Position numbers and translations under genes: made by a program. From Methylotuvimicrobium sp018830325 (lineage in GTDB: Bacteria; Pseudomonadota; Gammaproteobacteria; Methylococcales; Methylomonadaceae): DNA of 64,000 nucleotides. Below the pieces are notes generated by a model. That model was not told the DNA's origin, searched no databases, and saw only the letters and a list, made by a program, of their open reading frames with translations. Each line of letters opens with the position of its first letter. The stretch's first letter is position 1. The stretch lies in assembly GCF_044788715.1 (NCBI RefSeq), contig NZ_CP173171.1, positions 53,685 through 117,684 on the forward strand, read 5' to 3'. Positions 24,653-35,300 of this stretch are shown here, piece after piece.

Positions 24653-27640
24653 TTACATCTGGAACGTCACGCCGTAATCAATTGGCTCCAAATCCCGATC
24701 CCGAAGTTCGTATGTGCCAAAACGATTGGCGTGATGCGTCCGAAATGGACTAAACACAGCGGCCAACTCTGGCGTCAACTTCATTCCTTCGGTTTCCAAC
24801 TCTTTGAATGCCTGCGTCATCGTATGACAGTTGTGGAAAATCATCAGATTGGCAATCAGGTGATTGTACTTGATTATCTTCAACTGATCCTCGCGCACAT
24901 TTTCCTCGATGGTGTCCGATCCGAAATACGCCCACTGCGCAAAGTTGTTGAAACCTTCGCACTTGTTTTGCGCCGCTTGGATGACCTGGCGTAGCGCGTC
25001 GTCGCTGATATATTCCAGCAGGAAAATAGTGCGGACGACCCGGCCCAGCTCACGAAAGGCGAAATACAGTTTGTTTTTCCGGCTTGCAGTGCCGAGCTTG
25101 CGCAAGATGGTCGATGGTTGAATACGCCCGGCACGAATCGATTGCGCTACTTGCAGCATGTCCGGCAAATGACAGGCGATCAAATCCCAATCTATCGCAT
25201 CCTTGGTAAACAGGTCATCAATGTGTTTATACACTTCGTCGGCGCTCGGACGGAACCATTTCAAATCTTTCCAGTTGCGAATACGTGGCATCAGCTTGAT
25301 ACCCAGCAAAAACGCCAAGCCATAAACCGGTGCGCTTTGCGCCTGGGTATCGCCATGTAAAGTATCGGGCTGAATATCCGACTTGTTCTTTGTCAGCCCA
25401 TCCAGGATGTAAACGGCTTCCCAGACACCGCAGGGAATGAAATGCGAAAACAGCGCAATATATGTATCGCTGACATGGTAATAAGCAATGCCGCCATAGC
25501 CGCCATAACGGATATGCCGTTCCGACAGCAGATTATTTTCATACAGATTCCATTGCGTACCGTCTGCCGCTGCGCGTTTTGTATCGCCCCAATAGCGTGG
25601 CAGTTGAAATTGATTGTACGCATTAATCGTCGTGCAGATAGCGGCCTCCAGCTTTTCCGTCGTGACTTGGCGTTGATTGACGAATGACACTTGCCGAGCA
25701 CTGACATCGGCAATGTTCTTGGCAATTTGTGTCGGCCCTAAACCTGTGCCATAGGCGAACACCGTCAGAATCTTACGCCGGTCTTCCTCCAGTAACTTAC
25801 CTTTGTGACCACTCAACGGGCCAAAATGCTTGCCCCACCCAAGCCATTGCATGGTATCGGCAAGCACATCCAACAACGAAAGACCCATGCTATCGAGTTT
25901 TCTTCTTAACGCGTCATCCATCTCTTTGAAGCCTTGCGGAATCTCTTTTTTCTGTTGCCGGCCCAGCTTTGGCCTGCCATTTATGATCTTGAAATATGCA
26001 TTTTCCTGATAAGTCTTGTCAGCCTGTTGTGCCGCCTCGGTCAGTAGGGTGCGAACATGCTCGATAAAGGCTGCGCTCTCGACTGGCAAGCCCACTTTCT
26101 CACCATAATCCGCGCGTGTACGTTCGCATTCGGCCATCGGCACCAGCTCGTTCCGGTGGTCAGAATATGCATCGCTGCCGATCACGCAAAGGTCGCCAGA
26201 TTTCAGTTCCCTAACCATTTGCGAACAGACGCATGCTTCGAACTGGCGGCGATTGATTCGAGTCGGAACAGTATCGCGCTTGATTTCGCCAGTCACCAAC
26301 TTCCACCATTTTTCGGAAATCCAGCCCAGATCGTCCGCCGTTAAGGCAATCTTGCCTTTGTCCCTGAGCGTTAGCCACTCGCTTTGCCGATGGCTGTTTT
26401 CCAGCATAAAAGCCAGAGACCGCTCAAAACTGGCATCCTGACTGGTGGATTCCAGCTTTAACTTACTCAAAATCCGTAGCATCGCCGCTCGCCGTGGCTT
26501 GAAGAACTGCCAGACAAAACGGAATTCGTTCTTCCCGCCGTATTCCGCATGCAAGCGCGAGAATTCGCACAAATCGGGGCGAGCCGTCACCGCCTGGCGA
26601 ACGCCTTTCAATTGTTCGTCTGCCGATTGACTGGAATTCAGGAGTGTTTCCAGCATCGCAAACCGGCGCAAAATCTCATCGGTTTTTTCTTGATTGTCGG
26701 CCAGATATTTTTCAAGGGCTTCTTCGGCGCTGTGCAACGCACGCTTCATCTGTCGGCAAAAGAGATTGCACAGATCATCGGTCACAATCGCCAGCCGTTG
26801 CCTAATCAAGGATAAGGCAACGGCGTAGCGTTTAGCGGCCACCATATCCATCATACTGGCAGCATCGAGACTATTGCCTTCCAGCGCCCATTGTTTGATT
26901 TTGATGACCGGCATGATTTTTAATAGGTCTGCGTAGCAAGCCAGCTCAGTCAGCCGGTCATAGCGTTCGACCAACTCCCGCATGCCGTCTATCGTAGGCT
27001 TGGCGGCATCTTGCTTAATGTCGTTCCATAGACTCACGCGGCGCGGATCATCTCCCACCACGAAAAGGTTATCGAGAAAAGCCCGACCCTCATCCCCAAG
27101 TGCATCGTGAATTTGCCTGTGCAGCGCCTGGTTTGTTGCAATCCGCGAGACGCGAGCTTCGCGCAGCAAGGTGTCGAATGCCGGCAACTCGTAACGATGA
27201 CGCACCAACGTTTCAATGCCGATATTGATAATATCGATGACATCTTCCTTGGTCAGTGCTGCTTCGGCAAAAGTTTGTCGCATCAGCTCTTTGCCATCGT
27301 CGCCGAAGGGTTTGACCGCCAAAAATTCACGCACCGCCGACAAGTGTTTGCGTCTGGCCTGCGAAACATCGTACTGCCGCAAATTCTCCCGGTCATAGGG
27401 TTCGCCCATGCTAGAGGCGACATGCTCGGCAATGGCATTCGGCACTTGCTCTGAAGTTACAAAATAACCCAGTCGTTGATAGGTTTTTAAAAGCAGAGCA
27501 AATCCCAAGCGCGTGGTGCTTGAGCGAGTGGCAGTATCGCAATAGGCCCGTTCGGCATCCGTCACTGTGTAGAAACGCTCCAATTCCGATTGGGCAAGTC
27601 GGCTTTTGAATCGGGGATAGGCGGTATCGCTGGGTTGCAA
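24653..27640 (-). CDS. tnpA: Tn3-family transposase TnpA
   Basis: 995 residues, the usual size of the family. The C-terminal half carries the DDE-type catalytic region, with GDTQAQSAPVYGLAFLLGIKLMPRIRNW and NHLIANLMIFHNCHTMTQAFKELE, typical Tn3-family blocks, and VKIGSDAY-like LCVIGSDAYSDHRNELVP upstream. It acts in cis-like fashion on the 39-bp ends to make cointegrates resolved by TnpR. The only start is a TTG at 27640; no better one is seen. The stop lies 10 bp inside the left inverted repeat, close to the end of the element. Confidence 0.92.
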   Translation of the reverse strand: MQPSDTAYPRFKSRLAQSELERFYTVTDAERAYCDTATRSSTTRLGFALLLKTYQRLGYFVTSEQVPNAIAEHVASSMGEPYDRENLRQYDVSQARRKHLSAVREFLAVKPFGDDGKELMRQTFAEAALTKEDVIDIINIGIETLVRHRYELPAFDTLLREARVSRIATNQALHRQIHDALGDEGRAFLDNLFVVGDDPRRVSLWNDIKQDAAKPTIDGMRELVERYDRLTELACYADLLKIMPVIKIKQWALEGNSLDAASMMDMVAAKRYAVALSLIRQRLAIVTDDLCNLFCRQMKRALHSAEEALEKYLADNQEKTDEILRRFAMLETLLNSSQSADEQLKGVRQAVTARPDLCEFSRLHAEYGGKNEFRFVWQFFKPRRAAMLRILSKLKLESTSQDASFERSLAFMLENSHRQSEWLTLRDKGKIALTADDLGWISEKWWKLVTGEIKRDTVPTRINRRQFEACVCSQMVRELKSGDLCVIGSDAYSDHRNELVPMAECERTRADYGEKVGLPVESAAFIEHVRTLLTEAAQQADKTYQENAYFKIINGRPKLGRQQKKEIPQGFKEMDDALRRKLDSMGLSLLDVLADTMQWLGWGKHFGPLSGHKGKLLEEDRRKILTVFAYGTGLGPTQIAKNIADVSARQVSFVNQRQVTTEKLEAAICTTINAYNQFQLPRYWGDTKRAAADGTQWNLYENNLLSERHIRYGGYGGIAYYHVSDTYIALFSHFIPCGVWEAVYILDGLTKNKSDIQPDTLHGDTQAQSAPVYGLAFLLGIKLMPRIRNWKDLKWFRPSADEVYKHIDDLFTKDAIDWDLIACHLPDMLQVAQSIRAGRIQPSTILRKLGTASRKNKLYFAFRELGRVVRTIFLLEYISDDALRQVIQAAQNKCEGFNNFAQWAYFGSDTIEENVREDQLKIIKYNHLIANLMIFHNCHTMTQAFKELETEGMKLTPELAAVFSPFRTHHANRFGTYELRDRDLEPIDYGVTFQM

Positions 27641-27804
27641 AGTTGAAAACCGGGAATGGATTTAGTACAAGAAAAACGTCCGTTTATCTGATAGATAGAA
27701 TCATACAATAATCGGGGCGGAAAACCACAAGAAAACCCATTGAGAAAATCAAAGCAATATTGTACCTTTGCCTTTATCTTTTCTTGCACTATTTGTTGAT
27801 CATT
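27641..27804. promoter_or_regulatory. tnpA-tnpR divergent region, probable res site
   Basis: The 160 bp between the divergent transposase and resolvase genes is AT-rich with imperfect dyads (CTGATAGATAGAATCATAC, CAATATTGTACC). This is the usual place for res in Tn3-family elements; subsites are not defined. Confidence 0.5.
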
Positions 27805-28413
27805 ATGCTGGTGGGTTATATTCGGGTTTCCAAAAGTGATGGCAGCCAAACATTGGAGCCCCAACGGGACGCTTTGTTGGTCGCCGGTGTTGAGGAAAAC
27901 CGTATTTATGAAGACCTGGCTTCCGGCCGCAAAGATGACAGACCGGGACTGAATGCTTGCCTTAAAGCGCTGCAACCGGGAAATACCCTAGTGATCTGGA
28001 AGTTGGATCGGCTTGGACGTGATTTAAAACATTTGGTCACGGTCATTGACGAGCTCAGAAAGCGTAATGTGGGCCTAAAGGTGTTAGCCGGTGCCGGAGC
28101 TCAGATTGACACCACCACACCGAACGGACGCTTGTTTTTCGGGATATTTGCCGCACTTGCCGAATTTGAGCGGGAACTCATCGCTGAACGCACCCGTGCC
28201 GGACTTGCTGCGGCCAGGGCACGGGGACGCAAAGGCGGTCGACCACGCAAGATGGACAAGCCAACCTTGATGATGGCGATGTCGGCGTTGTCCGACCCTA
28301 AAGCCAATGCGTCCGATGTGGCCAAAAGACTTGGGATCACGACCACAACCCTTTATATGTATGTCAACGGCGATGGATCGTTAAAAGAGGCAGGTCAATC
28401 CATCATTGGATAA
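27805..28413 (+). CDS. tnpR: Serine resolvase TnpR
   Basis: About 202 residues from MLVGYIRVSKSDGSQTLEPQ (catalytic Ser in RVSK). IWKLDRLGRDLKHLVTVIDEL, GRLFFGIFAALAEFERELIAERT and a C-terminal helix-turn-helix (KGGRPRKM..., VAKRLGITTTTLYMYV) complete the family. It resolves cointegrates at res. The preferred start is ATG at 27805; the upstream frame does not fit homologues. Confidence 0.92.
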   Translation: MLVGYIRVSKSDGSQTLEPQRDALLVAGVEENRIYEDLASGRKDDRPGLNACLKALQPGNTLVIWKLDRLGRDLKHLVTVIDELRKRNVGLKVLAGAGAQIDTTTPNGRLFFGIFAALAEFERELIAERTRAGLAAARARGRKGGRPRKMDKPTLMMAMSALSDPKANASDVAKRLGITTTTLYMYVNGDGSLKEAGQSIIG

Positions 28414-28514
28414 ATTGATTTTTGACAAAAGCAGTCATTGAATTATAGAAAAATATTGTAGCTATCGATCCAAAATCGACTTCCACGATAGTTTTTTGAC
28501 AGTTTGTTTTAGCT

Positions 28515-28519
28515 TAGAT
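28515..28519 (+). repeat. Target-site duplication TAGAT (left)
   Basis: TAGAT directly before the GGGG end at 28520. The same TAGAT follows the right end at 39421-39425. Confidence 0.88.
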
Positions 28520-28558
28520 GGGGTCTGCTCACGAAACGGAAAAAATCGTACTCTAAGA

Positions 28559-28614
28559 CTGATGTATCCCCAGAAAATATCGATATAAAACAAAATGTTC
28601 TGGGGATACATCAG
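28559..28614 (+). mobile_element. 56-bp miniature element (MITE)
   Basis: Perfect 17-bp ends CTGATGTATCCCCAGAA and TTCTGGGGATACATCAG enclose 22 bp. ACTCTAAGA, 9 bp, is duplicated on both sides (28550-28558, 28615-28623). It lies exactly at the inner border of the nested element's left repeat and leaves the repeat intact. As a hairpin it could also block read-through. Confidence 0.8.
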
Positions 28615-28811
28615 ACTCTAAGATGACTCATTAGTTGAAAGCAATATTGATTAACCCGCTTGCTGCCAGACCGCTCTCACTGAATGATGTTACGAAGTAA
28701 AAATAATTCCAGGGTTCGAGCCAAGTTCTCTCTCTTAAAAACAGAGACTATATGAAAATTTGACTAATAAAGATCATTGCTCATTAACTGATTTTTGTAT
28801 AATATTAATTT

Positions 28812-29159
28812 ATGAAACGAGTGAGTATTTGCTTTTTAGCATTTTTGACTTTTTGGATGTCCACCTGGATGGTGACCGATATCCATGATTGGTCGCTAGC
28901 TGATGCTAATCAGCCTCATCCTGTTTTCTCTGTGCAGCACTCTCACCCTGACTCTGATATTCAAACAGTTACAACAGACGACAATCCGCACTGTGGAGTT
29001 TGTAGTTACGACCATGGCGGACACATGGGGCAGACACTGGCTGCACACTCCTTAGTAGCAAAAAGCTTTCCAGCACAAGACACACATCAATTCTCCCTTC
29101 AATCCGAATTCTGGTATTCCAGAAAGATATCGCCTAAACTCCGTCCTCCCATTGTCTGA
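28812..29159 (+). CDS. Small His/Cys-containing exported protein (metal-linked)
   Basis: 115 residues with an N-terminal signal/TM (RVSICFLAFLTFWMSTWMV), then His-rich VQHSHPDSD, NPHCGVCSYDHGGHM and AAHSLVA, a likely metal-binding or sensing periplasmic protein. Related small proteins occur in front of czc-type RND operons. It is the first gene of the nested element, about 390 bp before czcC-like. No function has been shown. Confidence 0.6.
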   Translation: MKRVSICFLAFLTFWMSTWMVTDIHDWSLADANQPHPVFSVQHSHPDSDIQTVTTDDNPHCGVCSYDHGGHMGQTLAAHSLVAKSFPAQDTHQFSLQSEFWYSRKISPKLRPPIV

Positions 29160-29552
29160 GCGCTTTGGCGTTTGATGGATAACCTTTTTCAGGAGACACG
29201 AGCTGTAGCGATTGCTCATATGCAGCGCTAACAAGCTATTCCTGTCATAACGTGTTAGCAAAGCGCTCATTCCGGTCGATGTGCGGAACCCAAGTGAAGC
29301 GCATCGTTCACGGTTGATGGTCTCCTTGCCAAATCCTGCCGAGCGGATAGCGCCTGAATAGTAACGCCGCCTTGTCATAGGTGTCTTTAGGTTATTGATA
29401 CATAAAGTAAAAATAACCCTATGCACGACAATGACAAAATGGGGTGAATTTCTGCCAAGCAACAAAGTTATCCAAACTATCTAACGCCTCCTCTCTTCCA
29501 TATCGCAGATTTTTATCTGGGATGATCGATGTATTAAAGATTCGGAGGTTCA
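29160..29552. other. Gap before the Czc operon
   Basis: No convincing gene: a minus-strand frame of 137 codons overlaps but lacks family signs. The last 30 bp include GGAGGT as ribosome site. Probably holds the czc promoter and dyads such as GAGCGCTTTGGCG. Confidence 0.5.
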
Positions 29553-30983
29553 ATGGACCCACACACAAGTAATCGTTGTTTTAAGCAATGCGTGCAAATA
29601 TTGGCCGGTTTGGCATGCTGTTTAATGCTTTTTCAAACGCGTGCCGCCGCCATCCAGGACACTGGATTAGCTGCGGAAGTCAAACGACGGCCTAACCATC
29701 CGCTTGAATTGCGGAATCGCGGAAATTCAGCCGATGAACCGAGTCGACTCCCGGCTGATGCAAGCACACTCCAAGAACCTGTCGGCGTTATGGTTCTGTC
29801 GCAAGCACTGGCGCTGGCGCTCACTCGCAACCCACAATTGGCGGCCTTTTCTAATGAAATTCGCGCACGAGAAGCGGCAACCTTGCAGGCCAGCCTGATT
29901 CCTAACCCGGTTTTGGGTGTTCAAGCATCCAATTTTGCCAACAATACCTTTTCAGGAGCCGATGCGGATGTGGTGACCTTGCAACTCAGTCAGCTTATTG
30001 AATTAGGGGGTAAAAGGGCTGCCCGGACTGAAGCGGCGGCCTTGAATAAGGAATTGGCGGACTGGGATTATGAAACCCAGCGGATTGCCGTTCTGACTCA
30101 GGTAACCAAAGATTTTATCGAGGTTTTGGCGGCGCAGCGCCGTTTACAACTAGCACAACAACTGATCGATCTGGCCGACCAAGTGGTTAAATCAGCCACA
30201 GCCAGGGTGCAAGCAGGTAGCGTGACGCCATTGGAAGAAACCAAGGCAAAAGTCATGCGTGCTTCAACCAAAATTGAATGGAACCGCGCACAAAGAGAGC
30301 TGCAAGCGAAACGTAAACGCCTGGCCGCCAGTTGGGGCAGTACCGAAGCGCGTTTTGATTCCGTCCAGGGGGAATTGACTTCCGTTCGACAACCCCCGTC
30401 CCTGCAACAATTGTTGCAACGTATAAAACTGAATCCGAATTTAGCGCGTTGGGCCACTGAAATCAGTCAACGGCAAGCTTTGGTTCGTGTAGAGGAATCT
30501 AAAGTGATTCCAAATATTACCGTGAGTTTAGGCACCAATAAGTATCTCGACGGCGACAACTACAACCTGAATGCCGGAATTTCCATGCCTTTACCCCTGT
30601 TTAATCGCAATCAGGGCAATGTTATGGCGGCCGAACGACAGCTGAATAAAGCAAAAGATGAACGCCGGCATGTTGAAGTTCAAATGACTACCGAGCTGAA
30701 TACCGTTTATCAACAACTTCATGCCGCTTATGCCGAAATTGTCGCATTACAAGAAACCGTCATACCCGGCGCGGAAACGGCTTTTAAGGTCGCCGATCGT
30801 GGCTATCGGCTGGGCGAATTCGGTATTCTCGACGTATTGGATGCGCAACGAACATTATTTGGCGTAAAAATACAATATTTACAGTCACTTGCGGATTATC
30901 ATCTGAATGTTGCCGACATTGAACGATTACTCGGTGGTTCACTGAATCCATCGACCGAAACGAGTAGCGAGTCATTACCATGA
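29553..30983 (+). CDS. czcC: Outer-membrane factor CzcC-like (RND efflux)
   Basis: 476 residues: signal peptide, then the alpha-barrel repeats of TolC/CzcC, with LAAFSNEIRAREAATLQASLIPNPVLGVQ, the repeated YNLNAGISMPLPLFNRNQGNV hallmark, and YRLGEFGILDVLDAQRTLF near the C-terminus. It forms the outer-membrane duct of a tripartite metal efflux pump with the two following genes. GGAGGT 6 nt before the ATG. Overlaps czcB by 4 nt (ATGA). Confidence 0.88.
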   Translation: MDPHTSNRCFKQCVQILAGLACCLMLFQTRAAAIQDTGLAAEVKRRPNHPLELRNRGNSADEPSRLPADASTLQEPVGVMVLSQALALALTRNPQLAAFSNEIRAREAATLQASLIPNPVLGVQASNFANNTFSGADADVVTLQLSQLIELGGKRAARTEAAALNKELADWDYETQRIAVLTQVTKDFIEVLAAQRRLQLAQQLIDLADQVVKSATARVQAGSVTPLEETKAKVMRASTKIEWNRAQRELQAKRKRLAASWGSTEARFDSVQGELTSVRQPPSLQQLLQRIKLNPNLARWATEISQRQALVRVEESKVIPNITVSLGTNKYLDGDNYNLNAGISMPLPLFNRNQGNVMAAERQLNKAKDERRHVEVQMTTELNTVYQQLHAAYAEIVALQETVIPGAETAFKVADRGYRLGEFGILDVLDAQRTLFGVKIQYLQSLADYHLNVADIERLLGGSLNPSTETSSESLP

Positions 30984-32191
30984 AACAAACGATTAAGCGA
31001 AACCTGCGGACACAGGTCAAATTGAAAACCCCTCTCTTACCAGCGGTGTTATGGCTATGTTTTTCATTTCAACCGGCTTCTTTTGCTGGCGATCATGAGC
31101 ATGAAGGCCATGAGGAAACCGCATTAGAATTTTCGGCGGAAGAACTGCAAGAATTTGACATCAAGCTGGCTCAGGCGAAATCCGGAAAAATCAGCAAATC
31201 ACTGGAATTGACCGGCGAAGTGATTGTCGCGCCGGAGCGTTTGTATCATGTCGTTCCCTGGGTATCCGGCGTGGTGCGCCAGGTTTATAAACATCTCGGT
31301 GAACAGGTAAAAAACGGCGATCTTTTGGCCATTTTGTCAAGCCGTGAACTTGCCGCCGCTAAAGCGCAGTACGTTACCGCTGACAGTTTATTACGATTGG
31401 CGGACACCAATCTACAACGGGAAACAAAGCTGTATAAAGAAAATATCACCGCGAAACGAAATTATCTTAAAGCCAAACAAGAACAGGCGGAAATGTCGAT
31501 CAAGCGGAAGGCGGCAAAACAACAACTGCTGGCGTTAGGCTTGTCTGAAACGTCAATCAGCGCTGTTTTACAGGATGTGAATAAAGATCTAACCCGCTAT
31601 GAATTACGCGCGCCCGCGGACGGCGTCATCATCGACAAACATGCTGTTTACGGTGAATTGATTACAACCGATACCCGTAGTTTTACCATTGCCGATTTAT
31701 CTGAAATTTGGGTCAATCTGACCGTCTATCAAAAGGATTTGGCTTTGATTCATTTGGGCCAACCGGTACGGGTCGGCAGTCGTTTTGGAGGGGCTGAAAC
31801 AGAAGCGGCCGCAGTCGGCACCCTAAGCTGGATGAGTCCGACCCTTGATGAAAAAACCCGGAGCGCAACAGCCCGCGTGGTGTTGGAAAATGCGGACGGA
31901 CGCTGGCGTCCGGGCATGTTTGTCAGCGGCAATGTCGTTATAGCAGAGCACGATGCCGCGCTGGTTATCCCTTTATCGGCCTTACAAACCCTGGAAGGAA
32001 AAACAGTGGTTTTTGTCCGGCATGAAGACGGGGATTTTGAACCCCAGCCGGTTCAGACCGGGCGTAGAGATTTTAAAAATGTGGAAATTCTCCAAGGTTT
32101 AAAGCCTGGCCAAACTTACGTCAGCCAGAATGCCTTTTCCTTGAAAGCACAGTTGCAAAAAGGAGAGTTTGGCGAAGGACATCATCATTGA
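30980..32191 (+). CDS. czcB: Periplasmic adaptor CzcB-like (RND efflux)
   Basis: 403 residues: signal, His-rich DHEHEGHEET near the N-terminus, lipoyl-like hairpin (VVPWVSGVVRQVYKHLGEQVKNGDLLAIL), long helices, beta-barrel (ADGVIIDKHAVYGELITTDT) and membrane-proximal domain, ending GEGHHH, so a possible metal-binding tail. It links CzcA to the outer-membrane factor. Confidence 0.88.
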   Translation: MKQTIKRNLRTQVKLKTPLLPAVLWLCFSFQPASFAGDHEHEGHEETALEFSAEELQEFDIKLAQAKSGKISKSLELTGEVIVAPERLYHVVPWVSGVVRQVYKHLGEQVKNGDLLAILSSRELAAAKAQYVTADSLLRLADTNLQRETKLYKENITAKRNYLKAKQEQAEMSIKRKAAKQQLLALGLSETSISAVLQDVNKDLTRYELRAPADGVIIDKHAVYGELITTDTRSFTIADLSEIWVNLTVYQKDLALIHLGQPVRVGSRFGGAETEAAAVGTLSWMSPTLDEKTRSATARVVLENADGRWRPGMFVSGNVVIAEHDAALVIPLSALQTLEGKTVVFVRHEDGDFEPQPVQTGRRDFKNVEILQGLKPGQTYVSQNAFSLKAQLQKGEFGEGHHH

Positions 32192-32210
32192 TTTCGAGTG
32201 TACAAACAAA

Positions 32211-32290
32211 TGTAGGATGCGCTGAGGCACGAAGCGCATCAGATAGAAGCACATCACAGGTGCGCTTCCTATCGTCAGCTCATCCTATTA
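32211..32290 (+). repeat. REP-like element before czcA
   Basis: GATGCGCT and AGCGCATC arms (32216-32240), then AGGTGCGCTTCCT, within an outer AGGATG...CATCCTA pair. This resembles repetitive extragenic palindromes. It lies between czcB and czcA and may stabilise or attenuate the transcript. Confidence 0.55.
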
Positions 32291-32300
32291 TGGAGAATTT

Positions 32301-35300
32301 ATGATCAATCAAATAATTAATTTATCTTTACGCAGCCGCCTGTTGATGCTTGTGCTTGGCATTCTGGTCATCGCAGCGGGCTATCGCAGTTACCAAAAGT
32401 TGCCGGTCGATGCTTTTCCGGATGTCTCACCCAATCTGGTGCAAGTATTCACCATAACTGAAGGACTGGCGCCTGAAGAAATTGAAATGTACGTGACCTA
32501 TCCGGTTGAAGCGGCGATGACCGGATTACCCGGTATAGAAAAGATTCGTTCAGTGTCCAATTTTGGCTTGTCGGTGGTCAATATTTATTTTCTGGACGAT
32601 ATAGACATTTATTTTGCCCGGCAAGTGGTCGGCGAACGCTTGCAGGAAGCGCGTGACCAGATTCCGGCCAGTTTTGGCGAACCGGCGATGGGACCGATCT
32701 CAACCGGTATGGGATTGGTGCTTTTTTATTATCTCAAGGATGAGTCGCACAAGTATTCACTGGAGGAATTGCGCACCATGCAGGACTGGATCGTTAAATT
32801 CAATCTGCAAACGGTACGGGGCGTGACCGAGGTTCTGGGCATCGGCGGTTTTGAAAAACAATTCCATGTCGTGGTTCAGCAGAATGCTTTGCTGCGCTAC
32901 AACATTTCAATGGATGAATTGATTGGACGTGTTCGCGCCAATAATCTTAATGTCGGCGCGCAATACCTGGAAAAAAACAATGAACAGTTCATTATTCGTT
33001 CCGTGGGCTTGGCTAAAGGCATTACGGATATTGAAAATATTGTGGTTAAAACCGTGGATGGCCGTCCCGTCTATTTATCGGAACTGGCTGAAATAAAAAT
33101 TGGCGGCGCGATCCGGCGCGGACTACAGACCCGAAATGGCGAGGGTGAAGTGGTTGCCGGCATGGTCATTAAATTGTTTGGCACCAATGCCTCTACGGTG
33201 ATTGAACGGGTTGAACAAAAAATTCAGGACATCAATAAAACCTTGCCGGAAGGCGTCAGTATTGTGCCTTATTATCAGCAGAAAGATATTGTTGAAGCGG
33301 CCGTCAACACGGTCAGCAGTGCGTTGGTGCAAGGCATTATTCTGGTGACTCTGGTATTACTGGTGTTTATGGGCGGTTTTCGCCCCAGCCTGGTGGTGGC
33401 GCTTTCGATACCTTTTTCGGTGATGTTTGCTTTTATCGCCATGGGCTTACTGGGTATGTCGGCTAATTTAATGTCGTTAGGCGGGTTGGCGATTGCCATC
33501 GGTATGATGGTCGATGGCACCATCGTGATGGTCGAAAATGTAGACCGTATGTTAAGAGAATCCAATCACGATGAGTCACGTTTACATGTTGTCGGTAGAG
33601 CCTGCCGCGAAGTGGGAAAGCCGATTTTGTTTGCCATTGCCATTATTATTATCGTGTTTTTACCGCTATTTACCTTAGAAGGGGTGGAAGGCAAAACCTT
33701 TAGGCCGTTAGCCTATACCGTGGCATTGGCGATGTTGGGTTCATTGGTGTATGCGCTTTTTATTGCACCGGTTTTATCCGATGTACTCATGAGACGCGCA
33801 TCCGTACAGGCTGATGGCAAAATCAGCCTGGATGAGCGCATCCTCAATGCCTTGCTGAAACCTTATCGACCTTTGGTTGAATACTTCGTCAACCATCGTA
33901 AGGTTGCGATTTTCCTGTCTGGCGGACTTTTGTTGCTGGGGATGGCGGTATTTCCTTTTCTGGGTTCTGAATTCACGCCAAAGTTGCAGGAAGGCACCAT
34001 CGTTGTGCGCTTGACCATGGCGCCGTCAATCTCCATTAATGAAAGTAAACGAAATGCATTGATTGTGGAAAGACGCTTATTGAAAATTCCTGAGGTGATT
34101 GAAGTCACCAGCCGAATTGGGCGGGGCGAAGTCGGCGCCCATGCCGACCCGATCAATTCAGCGGAAATGTATATCATCCTTAAAGATAAGAATGAATGGA
34201 GAGAGCCAGGGGATCAGGCGCTTATCGAAAAGGAAATCCGTCAAACGGTTGCCGACTTGCCCGGCATTACCGCAAACCTGACCCAACCCATTGAAATGAC
34301 CGTTGATGAACTATTAGAAGGTGTTAGGGCGGAGCTGGCCGTTAAACTCTTTGGCGATGACTTACAGCAACTAAAAAGCAAAGCGGATGAAATCGCTGCC
34401 GTTATCAAAAAAGTTGAGGGCGCCGCCGATGTGCAGGTGGATCAGGTCTCCGGCACGCCTCAATTAGTGATTACGCCGGATCGCCAAGCCATTGCCCGCT
34501 ATGGTCTTAATTTAATTGATGTTCAAGACGTCATTAAAAGTGCAATTGGTGGCACGACGGCAGGACAAGTATTTGAGGGTATTCGACGCTTTGATATTCT
34601 GGTGCGTTACCAAAAGCAGGATAGGGATAATATCGAAGCGATTCGTAATTTACTGATCAGTGGGCCGGATGGAATCAAAGTCCCATTAGCTCAAATTGCA
34701 AGTATTGAAGAAATTGTAGGGCCGAGACAAATCACCCGGGAAAACAACCAGCGTTTTATCAGCATTCAAGCGAATGTCATTGATCGGGATATTGTGTCTT
34801 TTGTTGAAGAGGCACAGCAAGTGATTGATAGTCAAATAAAACTGCCTCCCGGTTATTTTACTGCCTGGGGAGGACAGTTCCGGTTGCAGCAGGAAGCGAA
34901 TAAACGTCTGGCCATTGTGATTCCGGTGACTTTAGTGATTATTTCACTGCTGCTATACAGTAGTTTTGGCTCGGTTAAAAACGCCGCCCTGATCTTATTG
35001 AATATTCCATTGGCATTAGTCGGCGGTGTGATTGCCTTGTGGATCAGCGGACAAAATCTTTCCGTTCCTGCATCGGTGGGATTTATCGCGCTGTTCGGCA
35101 TTGCCCTGGAAAACGGCATGGTGCTGGTGACTTATCTGAACCAATTGATCCGGGATGGCGTGGCGATTGATGAAGCGTCTGTTCAGGGGGCGTGTTTGAG
35201 AGTCAGACCGGTGTTAATGACGGCTGTCACCACCGCATTGGGACTGATTCCGTTATTGCTGGCATCCGGCACAGGCTCCGAGGTGCAAAAACCTTTAGCC

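Noticed and set aside
29052..29465. 137-codon minus-strand ORF in the gap before czcC
   Set aside because: No homology, no ribosome site, partly antisense to the small His-rich gene.
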